DNA from: Ga0074130 sp035565355 | Lineage (GTDB): Bacteria; Pseudomonadota; Gammaproteobacteria; Burkholderiales; Rhodocyclaceae | NCBI GenBank assembly: GCA_035565355.1 | Contig: DATMSM010000029.1 | Span: 29,217 to 93,216 of the forward strand | Direction: 5' to 3' | Length of the DNA: 64,000 nt | Part shown: piece after piece, positions 25,421 to 34,000 of the stretch | Layout of the letters: each line of letters begins with the position of its first letter | How positions within the stretch are numbered: the stretch's first letter is position 1 | Notes under the pieces: model-generated | Database searches by the model: none | What the model was told of the DNA's origin: nothing | What the model saw: the letters and a program-made list of their open reading frames with translations, nothing else | Program-made: the position numbers and the translations under genes

Positions 25421-26374
25421 ATGCCCTTACCCACACTGACGCTGCTGGCTCTAACCGGCGTCGCCCTGGACAGATTCTTCGGGGAGCCACGCCGCTGGCA
25501 CCCGCTGGTGGGTTTCGGCAAGCTGGCGAATGGCGTCGAGCAACGGCTGCGGCGCAATGCGGCTCCCGGTCACGCGGTATTCACGCGTGCAATCGGCCTC
25601 CTGGCCTGGGCTCTGCTGGTGGTGCCACCTGTTCTGTTCGTGTTGCAGCTCACCGTCCACTTGCCCATGGTCTGGTCGGTTCTGCTGAATGTTCTGCTGC
25701 TCTGGTTCGCCCTCGGCGCTCGCAGTCTCGACGAACATGCGCGTGCCATTGCGGTTGCGTTGTCGGCCCACGATCTGCCGACTGCGCGCCTGGCAGTCGG
25801 TCGCATCGTCTCGCGCGACACGGCGGCACTGGATGCCACAGGCGTCGCCAAGGCTGGGGTTGAAACCGTGCTTGAGAATGGCAACGATGCGGTATTCGGC
25901 GCCCTATTCTGGTTCTTTCTCTTCGGCGGTGCCGGCGCCTTGATGTTTCGTCTGGCCAACACACTCGATGCAATGTGGGGCTACCGCACCGACAGGCTGC
26001 GTTACTTTGGCTGGGCTGCGGCACGCATCGATGACGTACTCAACTATCTGCCGGCAAGACTGACTGCACTCAGCTACGCCATACTCGGTAACACGCTCAA
26101 TGCCTTGCGTTGCTGGAGAAATCAGGCCAGGGCATGGGACAGCCCGAATGCCGGCCCGGTCATGGCATCCGGTGCCGGTGCACTCGAAGTCAGCCTAGGC
26201 GGCGCAGCGCAATATCACGGACAAATGGAAGTACGCCCCCCGCTGGGCCAGGGCGCTGCGCCAGGCGGCAATGACATCGTCCGCGCATTGCGTCTGGTCT
26301 GGCGTGGCATATTTCTGTGGCTGGCCGTCGTGCTGCTGCTGGAACTCTCCGCATGGGGGCTGCCATATGCTTGA
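25421..26374 (+). CDS. cbiB: Adenosylcobinamide-phosphate synthase
   Basis: The protein is 317 aa, a membrane enzyme (CbiB, called CobD in the aerobic nomenclature) that attaches (R)-1-aminopropan-2-ol phosphate to cobyric acid. Family phrases include ALDRFFGEPRRWHPLVGFGKLA at the start, SRDTAALDATGVAKAGVETVLENGNDAVFGALFWF (about 125-160), and NTLDAMWGYRTDRLRYFGWAAARIDDVLNYLPARLTAL. It overlaps the following cobD by 8 nt. The 41 nt to divergent cobQ leaves only a compact shared promoter. Confidence 0.97.
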   Translation: MPLPTLTLLALTGVALDRFFGEPRRWHPLVGFGKLANGVEQRLRRNAAPGHAVFTRAIGLLAWALLVVPPVLFVLQLTVHLPMVWSVLLNVLLLWFALGARSLDEHARAIAVALSAHDLPTARLAVGRIVSRDTAALDATGVAKAGVETVLENGNDAVFGALFWFFLFGGAGALMFRLANTLDAMWGYRTDRLRYFGWAAARIDDVLNYLPARLTALSYAILGNTLNALRCWRNQARAWDSPNAGPVMASGAGALEVSLGGAAQYHGQMEVRPPLGQGAAPGGNDIVRALRLVWRGIFLWLAVVLLLELSAWGLPYA

Positions 26375-27359
26375 ACATGGCGGCCGTCTGCTGGAAGCCA
26401 TACGCCGCTACGGCATTCCGCGCGAGCAGTGGCTGGATCTTTCCACCGGCATCAACCCGCACCCCTACATTCCGCCCGAGCTGCCCTTGAGTGCATGGCA
26501 CCGCCTGCCAGAACCCAACGACGGATTGGAAGCGGCCGCAACCACCTGTTACGACAACGCGGCTCTCCTGCCCCTGGCCGGTTCGCAGGCAGCGATACAG
26601 GCCTTGCCGCGCTGGTTTGCAGAAACGCTGTCGACTGAAAATGTTGCCTGTGTCGGCCCGCTCTACAACGAGCATCCTGCCGCATGGCAGACAGCAGGAC
26701 ATCGCGTTGCAATCTCTGCCTCGCTGGATGAGGCGCTGGAAATCGCACGCATTATTGTCCTGTGCAACCCCAACAATCCGGATGGTCGCTTGCTCGATCG
26801 AGCTACCCTGCTCGATGCCGCAGCCCGTCTGGCCACACGCGGTGGTTTTCTGATCGTGGACGAAGCTTTCATTGATCCGCACATGCACTGCAGCGTCACT
26901 ACCGCAGCCGGGCTCAGTCATCCAAATCTGATCGTGCTGCGCTCACTCGGAAAGTTCTTCGGGCTTGCCGGTGCGCGCGTGGGTTTTCTGTTCGCTGCTG
27001 ATGAAATTCGCCTTGGCCTTGCCGAACTGCTGGGGCCGTGGGCTGTGTCACATCCGGCGCGGGTCGTCGCCACTGCTGCATTGAATGATCGCGCATGGCA
27101 AGCCAGCGCCAAAACTACCTTGCTTGAATCCACTGCTCGACTGGAAGGCATGCTCGCCACGGTCGGTGTAAGTAGCGGTGTTGCACTCTTCCGCTATCTC
27201 CCGTGCGTACACGCCGTCGAGCTGCATAAGTATCTCGCTGTCCGTGGAATCCTGACTCGCCTCTTCGAAAACTCCGCTGCGCTGCGCTTCGGCCTGCCTG
27301 GCACTGAGCCAGAGTGGAACAGGCTGGACACCGCCCTCAAAGAATGGAAAACCACATGA
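26367..27359 (+). CDS. cobD: L-threonine-O-3-phosphate decarboxylase (PLP enzyme)
   Basis: The protein is 330 aa. It makes aminopropanol phosphate for CbiB. The start ATG 26367 (MLEHGGRLLEAIRRYGIP) matches the family start; the upstream extension is the cbiB frame shadow. Class I/II aminotransferase signatures are LDLSTGINPHPYIPP, CNPNNPDGRLL, FLIVDEAFID, and the PLP lysine in RSLGKFFGLAGARVGF. It is coupled to cbiB upstream and to btuF downstream by overlaps of 8 and 4 nt. Confidence 0.95.
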   Translation: MLEHGGRLLEAIRRYGIPREQWLDLSTGINPHPYIPPELPLSAWHRLPEPNDGLEAAATTCYDNAALLPLAGSQAAIQALPRWFAETLSTENVACVGPLYNEHPAAWQTAGHRVAISASLDEALEIARIIVLCNPNNPDGRLLDRATLLDAAARLATRGGFLIVDEAFIDPHMHCSVTTAAGLSHPNLIVLRSLGKFFGLAGARVGFLFAADEIRLGLAELLGPWAVSHPARVVATAALNDRAWQASAKTTLLESTARLEGMLATVGVSSGVALFRYLPCVHAVELHKYLAVRGILTRLFENSAALRFGLPGTEPEWNRLDTALKEWKTT

Positions 27360-28234
27360 AGCTGCCCCTCCTGCTTGCCGCTCTGCTTTTCGCGCTGACG
27401 GCGCATGCCGAAATCAGTGTGCGCGACGATACCGGTGCCGTGATCAAATTGGCCGCGCCAGCCAAGCGCATCGTCAGCCTGGCACCACACGTTACCGAAC
27501 TGCTTTATGCCGTAGGTGCAGGTAGCCAGACAATTGCAGCAGTGGAATACTCGGACTATCCGGAGGAAGCCAAGCAATTGCCACGTGTCGGAGGCTATTC
27601 GCGTGTCGACATTGAAGCTGTAGTGGCACAGAAGCCGGATCTCGTCATTGCCTGGCAGAGCGGCAATGCCAAGGGAACCGTAGAGAAACTGCGCGCACTG
27701 GGGGTGCCGATATACCTGACTCAGCCCAGCACCATCGATGATGTCGCCACCAATCTTGAACGCTTCGGCGAGCTGACCGGTAACGAGAAAACCGCCCGCG
27801 AAGCCGCTACCAGGTTCCGTACCCGGCTCGCGACACTAAAGAAGCAATACAGCGGCCGCACCCCTGTGCGCATCTTCTACCAGGTCTGGGAAAAACCCTT
27901 GATGACCGTAAGCTCCAAGCAGATCATCAGTGATGTGATCCGTCTTTGCGGCGGTGAAAATGTCTTTGCCGACCTCGCGCCGATTTCACCGACCATCAGT
28001 GTTGAAGCCGTGCTGGCGGCCAACCCCGAGGTCATTACCGTCGGTGGCATGGGCAGCAAGCATCCGGAGTGGGTAGAGCCGTGGAAGCAATGGCCGCGTA
28101 TCACCGCCGTACAGCGCGGCAATCTTTTCTTTATCGATCCGGTCCTGCTACAACGCCACACCCCGCGCCTGCTCGATGGTGCCGACATCATGTGTGCGCA
28201 GCTCGACGAGGCGCGCAGCCGCCGCCCCAAATAG
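27356..28234 (+). CDS. btuF: Cobalamin-binding periplasmic protein of the BtuCDF importer
   Basis: The protein is 292 aa with a signal peptide (MKLPLLLAALLFALTAHA). Its start overlaps the cobD stop (ATGA). The periplasmic-binding fold shows RIVSLAPHVTELLYAVGAG, EYSDYPEEAKQLPRVGGYSRVDIEAVVAQKPDLVIAW and the C-terminal lobe NPEVITVGGMG. Family members bind B12 and deliver it to BtuCD. The matching permease and ATPase genes are about 12 kb away at 39999-41803, so the system is split between two operons. Confidence 0.9.
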   Translation: MKLPLLLAALLFALTAHAEISVRDDTGAVIKLAAPAKRIVSLAPHVTELLYAVGAGSQTIAAVEYSDYPEEAKQLPRVGGYSRVDIEAVVAQKPDLVIAWQSGNAKGTVEKLRALGVPIYLTQPSTIDDVATNLERFGELTGNEKTAREAATRFRTRLATLKKQYSGRTPVRIFYQVWEKPLMTVSSKQIISDVIRLCGGENVFADLAPISPTISVEAVLAANPEVITVGGMGSKHPEWVEPWKQWPRITAVQRGNLFFIDPVLLQRHTPRLLDGADIMCAQLDEARSRRPK

Positions 28235-28253
28235 CGCGCAGCGAAATAAAAGC

Positions 28254-28922
28254 TCAATAGGCAGTCGGTGTCGGTTCGGCGTCGGCCGGCCAAACGTCTG
28301 CGAACACGACCTGCTCCAGCGGCAGGCGAGCGCCCCAGCCCTGGCTTTCGAGCAAGGGCTTTTGCGGAAATTCGGCCACCGGGCCGATACACAGAATCGC
28401 AATCGGTTGCGCATCATCCGGCATGCGGAACACTTGCTTGAGCTCATTGGGTTCGAAGATCGAGACCCAGCCGAGACCAATACCCTCGGCACGCGCTGCC
28501 AGCCACATGTTCTGAATAGCGCAGGCGGCCGAGGCCAGCGCCATCTCCGGCAAGGTGCGGCGACCGAAGACATGGGGCTCGCAACCGTCCATCAAGGCAA
28601 CCACCACGATCTCGGCGCACTCGCGCAGGCCTTCCACCTTGAGGCGCAGAAACTCTTGCCCGCGCGTCGGCAAGGCAGCAGCGGTCCGCTCACGCTCGGC
28701 ATCGACACTGGCGATCAGTTGTTCGCGGATCTCGCTGCGAGTGACATGCAGCAGACGCCAGGGCTGCATATAGCCGACCGAGGGGCCGGCATGAGCCGCG
28801 GCAAAGAGGCGTTGCAGCAACCCCTCCGGCAAGGCGCCCGGCACAAACGATCGCATGTCGCGACGACTCTCGATGGCCTGGTACACGGCGGCGATCGCCG
28901 CATCTTCAAAACGATGCTTCAT
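28254..28922 (-). CDS. bluB: 5,6-dimethylbenzimidazole synthase (nitroreductase fold)
   Basis: The protein is 222 aa. BluB cleaves reduced FMN with O2 to make DMB, the lower ligand base of B12. Features are SRRDMRSFVPGALPEGLLQRLFAAAHAGPSVGYMQPWRLLHV, and AARAEGIGLGWVSIFEPNELKQVF containing the conserved Ser. It is the last gene of the riboswitch-controlled operon and overlaps cobB by 4 nt. Its presence implies aerobic DMB synthesis feeding CobT. Confidence 0.95.
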   Translation of the reverse strand: MKHRFEDAAIAAVYQAIESRRDMRSFVPGALPEGLLQRLFAAAHAGPSVGYMQPWRLLHVTRSEIREQLIASVDAERERTAAALPTRGQEFLRLKVEGLRECAEIVVVALMDGCEPHVFGRRTLPEMALASAACAIQNMWLAARAEGIGLGWVSIFEPNELKQVFRMPDDAQPIAILCIGPVAEFPQKPLLESQGWGARLPLEQVVFADVWPADAEPTPTAY

Positions 28923-30217
28923 GCAGAAAACAATGCGGCGACTGCGGCCGGATTGGAAGGAAAGTAGAAGTGTACATAGCTGGCCGTCAAACGCTTGTGC
29001 CGGAACACGCGCTCACCTGGCGTCCCAGCGCCGCGCGAACCTCGCTTGATTGCATGGCAAAGCGGCGGCAGCTCGGTTTCGCAAGCCGAGTAGTGAAAGG
29101 TATGCCCACGCAGCGTGCCTTCGGGCAGTTCGGTTTCCTGCGCCCCCAGCGCAGCCAGTTTCTTCTGCATCACGGTGCGGCCAGGTAGCAGCCCACCCAT
29201 GCGATGTTCGGCACCTTCACGGTCGGTCAGCGTCTCGAACAAGCTCATCATGCCGCCACACTCGGCCAGCAAGGGTTTGCCAAGCTCTACATGCGCGACC
29301 AATGACTGCCACAGCTCACTGCGTTTGCTTAACTGAATGACATGCAGCTCCGGGTAACCGCCCGGTAGCCAAACCGCATCACACTCGGGCAGGGCATCGC
29401 CAGCCAACGGCGAAAAGAAACTCAGCTCGGCGCCGAGCGCCTGCAGCGTATCGAGGTTGGCCGGATAGATGAATCCGTAAGCTGCGTCTCGTGCAATCGC
29501 AATGCGCCGGCCATGCAGCAAGGGCTCCACAACGGCAGCCGGTGCTGCCGCAAAAGTCACAGGCGCAGGCATCGCAGCCGCTGCACTTTGCTCAATCGCA
29601 TCGGCCATGGCATCAAGGCGCGCCGTCAGATCGGCGATCTCGGCAGCTTGCAGCAAACCCAGATGCCGCTCCGGCAAGGCTGCCGCTTCCAGTCGTGGCA
29701 GCGCACCGAACCAGCCGATATCGGCCGGCAGGCTGGCCTGCAGAATCTTCGCGTGACCGGTACTGCCCACGTTATTGGCCAGCACACCGGCGAAGGGAAG
29801 GTCAGGGCGGTAATGTTTGAGGCCGAATGCAATCGCAGCAAAGGTCTGCGCCATGGCGCGTGCATCGAGCACGGCCAGCACGGGAATATTGAAGCGCTGC
29901 GCCAGATCGGCGCCCGAGGGCTGACCATCGAACAAGCCCATCACGCCTTCAACCAGAATCAGGTCGGACTCCTGTGCAGCCATGTACAAGCGCTGCGCGG
30001 CATCTTCCTCGCCACACATCCAGAGATCGACATTGCAGCAGGGCCTCCCGCTGGCAATCGCATGAATCTGCGGATCAAGGAAGTCGGGGCCGCACTTGAA
30101 AACCCGCACTCGCTTGCCTTGCCGGCTGTGCAGACGTGCAAGTGCCGCCGTGACGGATGTCTTGCCCTGGCCCGAGGCCGGTGCGGCGATAAAAAGTGCG
30201 GGGCAACTCGTGCTCAA
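28919..30217 (-). CDS. cobB: Cobyrinate a,c-diamide synthase (CobB/CbiA)
   Basis: The protein is 432 aa. It amidates the a and c side chains of (hydrogeno)cobyrinic acid with glutamine and ATP. The N-terminus has the ATP-binding AAPASGQGKTSVTAALARLH. VFKCGPDFLDP and LVEGVMGLFDG follow, then the glutamine amidotransferase domain with Cys in LAECGGMMSL and a C-terminal HTFHYS. It overlaps the DUF2149 gene and bluB by 4 nt each. It is the only enzyme here acting before adenosylation-level steps, so the ring-building genes are presumably elsewhere or absent. Confidence 0.95.
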   Translation of the reverse strand: MSTSCPALFIAAPASGQGKTSVTAALARLHSRQGKRVRVFKCGPDFLDPQIHAIASGRPCCNVDLWMCGEEDAAQRLYMAAQESDLILVEGVMGLFDGQPSGADLAQRFNIPVLAVLDARAMAQTFAAIAFGLKHYRPDLPFAGVLANNVGSTGHAKILQASLPADIGWFGALPRLEAAALPERHLGLLQAAEIADLTARLDAMADAIEQSAAAAMPAPVTFAAAPAAVVEPLLHGRRIAIARDAAYGFIYPANLDTLQALGAELSFFSPLAGDALPECDAVWLPGGYPELHVIQLSKRSELWQSLVAHVELGKPLLAECGGMMSLFETLTDREGAEHRMGGLLPGRTVMQKKLAALGAQETELPEGTLRGHTFHYSACETELPPLCHAIKRGSRGAGTPGERVFRHKRLTASYVHFYFPSNPAAVAALFSA

Positions 30218-30576
30218 GGTTTTCCTTTGTTTATTGCAGAAGCCGCGGCTTCCGGTTCAACCAGAATCAGCTTGCCGGTCTTGGGGTCGCGAAACACTTC
30301 ACCAACGCGACTGTAGCCCTGTCCCTGCAAACCCGTGCCGGTAGCAGGCCGTTCGATCTCCTGCCCTTTTTCGATAGGCGTTGGCGGCATCAGCTGCGCC
30401 TTGCCATTGGCCGCCAGGGCAGCCATCAGACCGCAGGCGAAGACCAGCATGACATCAACAAGATTGACCAGGCTGGAACGCGGGTCCTCATCGCTATCGT
30501 CAAAGCGCGCATCCAGTTTGGAGTAGAGGCGCAGCCGCTTGCGCGATGCGCGCTCTTCTTGGGCCGCTGTGCTCAC
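30214..30576 (-). CDS. DUF2149 protein with ExbD-like transmembrane segment
   Basis: The protein is 120 aa. One membrane helix (about 36-57) contains NLVDVMLVFACGLMAAL. Its Asp41 within VDVMLV mirrors the essential proton-carrying Asp of ExbD/TolR (IDVMLV-type motif). The rest is a short periplasmic domain with GYSRVGEVFRDPKTGKLILVE. It overlaps the ExbB-like gene by 4 nt. Established: DUF2149 and ExbB-like proteins travel with CobN-like proteins in Hmu-type loci (HmuV/HmuU). Inferred: the pair forms a proton-driven stator for the CobN-like protein or the TonB receptor. Confidence 0.8.
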   Translation of the reverse strand: MSTAAQEERASRKRLRLYSKLDARFDDSDEDPRSSLVNLVDVMLVFACGLMAALAANGKAQLMPPTPIEKGQEIERPATGTGLQGQGYSRVGEVFRDPKTGKLILVEPEAAASAINKGKP

Positions 30577-31016
30577 TGCACATCCTCCATGTGCTCCAGC
30601 ACTTCTTCATACCAGCGGCGGCGCAGCTTGCCGATCACCAGACCGGCAATACCGGCGATAAGACCGAGTACGGTGGCATCGAAAGCCACGGTCACCGCGC
30701 TGGCAAGCTTGGAAGGATCGCCCTGGCCCAGTGCGGCAAGGCCCGGCCCGAGTGGAATGATGGTGGCCATGAGGCCCAGCATGGGTGGAATGCGCGCCAG
30801 CAGATCGGCGCGTTCCAGGCGGCGGCGTGCAAGCGCCTGCACGCGCAGGACATTGCCACTCTCACGCATCTGTTTGAGTCCCCAAAAACGCTCGCCGGCG
30901 GCCAGGCCGGCTTCAACGACGGCAATGACGCAGCCGATCAGCAGCGTCAGCATGGCAGGCCACAGCAGCCAGGTCACGGCATCGTGCAGCCAATGGAAGG
31001 ATGAGACGGAATTCAT
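30573..31016 (-). CDS. MotA/TolQ/ExbB-family proton channel subunit
   Basis: The protein is 147 aa from ATG 31016 (GGAG 6 nt upstream). It has three membrane segments: about 12-40, 78-98 and 105-130. The second and third carry the ExbB-like IPPMLGLMATIIPLGPGLAAL and SAVTVAFDATVLGLIAGIAGLVIG motifs. It is shorter than ExbB and resembles HmuU-type proteins. It lies 24 nt after the CobN-like gene and overlaps the DUF2149 gene. No TonB gene is adjacent. Confidence 0.85.
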   Translation of the reverse strand: MNSVSSFHWLHDAVTWLLWPAMLTLLIGCVIAVVEAGLAAGERFWGLKQMRESGNVLRVQALARRRLERADLLARIPPMLGLMATIIPLGPGLAALGQGDPSKLASAVTVAFDATVLGLIAGIAGLVIGKLRRRWYEEVLEHMEDVQ

Positions 31017-31040
31017 TGTTTCTCCAAAAATCAAACTCGC

Positions 31041-34000
31041 TCAAAGAGCGCGGCGGCTACGCCACAGACCGAACAGGAACAGCGCGACGACGATGGGCAG
31101 CAGCGCCAGCAGCACATTGGATACCGTGATCTTACTTTCGACCGGCTGCACATCGTAGTAGCGCTTGTCATTCTTTGCTGCCGACTGAACATCCGGCACA
31201 GCCTCCTTGGGCACGGGCGCAGCAGGCGCGGCTACCGGGCTGGGCGTTACCGGAGCCGAGCTGCTGGTAGCAGATGCAGCATAGGCAGAAGCCGGCAGCT
31301 GCTCGCCTCGTGCACGCGACAGCGTCGCGCCGAGCACCGCCGCATCGCTGCTGTCAAGCTGCGGCTGCAGCCAGGCCCACATCGGGTTGTTGGGCGAGGT
31401 ATGGCCGGAACCGGGCAGGCCGTTCTTAGTCACCAGTCGTGCCAGTTCACCACCCATCTGCTTGATGGTAGCGGCATCGGTTTTCCAGAAACCCTTCTCC
31501 GCAGCGACCATGAAGATCGCCAGCATGTGCGCCTTGACGTGAGCGTTCTGCCCTTCGGACAGGAACTTGTTCAGCCCCAGCTTCTGCTTGTCGTCAAAGT
31601 AGGTTGCCTTGACCTCGTCCCAGGCCCAGTTCTCGACGAGGTCGGGGCGCGTCACCTGCCAGCCCCATAGATTCTCGAGGAACTCCTGCCCCATGGTGCG
31701 GGCGCCCGAATAGCCCTGCGCCATCATCGGCTTGATCCACGCCGGGTTCAGATAGCGGCCGCGGAATTCGGACAGCAGCGCTGTCGTCAATGGTTCGACG
31801 TCGGCACGTCCGGCTTCGGCATGCTGCAGCACCATGGCCTCAGGCGGCGTGCCGGTAATGTGCTCCACCGCCAGCGACATGCCGCCGAGGTAGTCAAAAG
31901 CGTCGTTGTTATCGAGCAGGCCATAGAGATTGCTGGCACGGCCATGGTAGCTGCGCTTCACATCGCCAAGGGCCAGCACCAGTGCCGCATGTGCCGGCTG
32001 GCCGCCGATGGAAGCCCCTCCGCCCGCCGCAATACCACTGGCCGCACTACCGCCGAGACCATAGGCATGGCCCATGCGCTTGATATACACCTCGGCAATC
32101 TCGTCACGCTCGCGCCATGCGCCTGAGCGTTCAGTCAGGCGATTGACGCCGGTACCGTACGCGCCCGGTGCGTCGCCGAAGATGCGCCAGGCCGCTTCAC
32201 GGCCGGCCTCATCGATCGGCATACCCTGCTTCTGCAGTGTGCGGGTACGGGCCAGCCAACGCTCGGCAACGCGATTGTCGGCCAGGTTTTCATTGCCTCG
32301 CGGCGCATTCGGTACTGCCGCCAGTGCTGCATCCAGTGCCGGCTTCAGGGCCGCATCCCTGGCCAGCAAGGTGTCGGCTGAAGCCGCCAGCGCAAGACGG
32401 CCGCCACGATCAACAAGGTTCAACAGGTTCGGATACAGGTCGCGGAACAGGCCCGAGGTTGTCACCACCACATCGCGGCGTTTGCGATTCGGCACCAGCT
32501 TCACATCGGTGACAATGCCGCGTGGATTCCAGACCGGCTCGGCGCCCAAAAGAGAAAGGGCAAAGCCGACCATTACCCCTTCGTCACGCACGGCGTCCGA
32601 GGCCCACAGGATCACGCCCTCGCTGCCCGTATCCTTCTTCGGGTTGATGCGCGCCAGCGCCTTTTCGCGCATCTCGTTACCGAGGTTGTAGCCAATGCGC
32701 GTCGGCAAGATGTCGCCATCAACTGCATGGAAGTTGCGGCCGGTCGGCAAGGCTTCCGGCGAGCGCAGCGGATCATTGCCCTTGCCTGGCGGCACAAAGC
32801 CCCCTGCCAAGCCGGTGAGTAGACCGGCCATTTCGAGTTTCGGCGAATCCTTGAGCCTCTGCGTTACGGCCGGATCATCGATGCCACCCTGCTTCATCGA
32901 CTGCAACATCAACGCCAGATTCTCCTGCGACCACGGTCGGCCGAACACATGCAGACCATAGGGCATGAACTTTTCCTGCAACTTGGTCAGGTAGTGCCCG
33001 ATCTCGTGCGCCAGCAGATCATCGTCGGCCTGCTCAATGCCGATGCCTCGCACTTCAAGCACGTCGGACATGGAGGCTTCCAGCTCCTTGCGGAGATTGA
33101 GCGCCTCGACCTGTTCACGCATGGTCTTTGCGGCCTGCGCACGCAGGGTGTCGGAGCTGGAGGCTTCGTAACTTTCCACCACCTGGCGCAGCACCAGCAA
33201 CTGGTCATACAGCGGTGTACTGGCAATCGGCGGCGTCAGGTGATCCACCATCACGGCCAGCCCGCGCCGCTTGGCCTGCGTGCCCTCACCCACACCGTCA
33301 ACGATGTAGGGATAGACACCGGGCAGGTCGCCGGCGATCAGCGCCGGGTAATCGTCGCCGGCAAGCCCTGCAGCCTTGCCGGGCAGGAACTCATACGTTG
33401 AGTGACGGCCAACGTGAACCAGCACATCGGCCTTGAAGTCATCGCGCAGCCAGTGATAGAAGGCCAGGTACTGGTGCGGCGGCGGCACACTGGTATTGGC
33501 GTGAAGCAGCTCCTCATCCACTTCCCAGCCGCGCGGCGGCTGCGGCGCGATAAAGACATTACCGAAGCGCAGGCCCGGCACCAGCAGGCGGCCGCGCGCC
33601 ACCATCACCTTGCCCGGTGCCTTGCCCCAGCCACGCAGACCTTCGATGCCTAGTGCCGAAAGCTTGTTCTTGGTCGCCGCCATATTCGCGCAGGGCTTGC
33701 GCTTGCCACTGTCGGCAAGGCAGGCAAGATAGCCCTCCTCCAGCTTGTGCAGCAGATCCAGTGCCTTGCCGCGCTGCGGGTGATCGGCGCCCGCGACCAG
33801 GTGATCCAGCTCCTTCAAGACTGAACTCACACGGGCTCGGCCGATGGCACGCTCGCTGCGGCGTTCGGCCTCCAGCACATCGGCATGCAGCCGGCCTAGC
33901 GGCCCTTCTGTCATCTCCCCCTGAACGCGCGGCGGCAAGGTTGAAAACCAGCGCGCGTATTCGTCCTGCGGCACGCCGTTGACGTGTTGTGCCAGATGAT

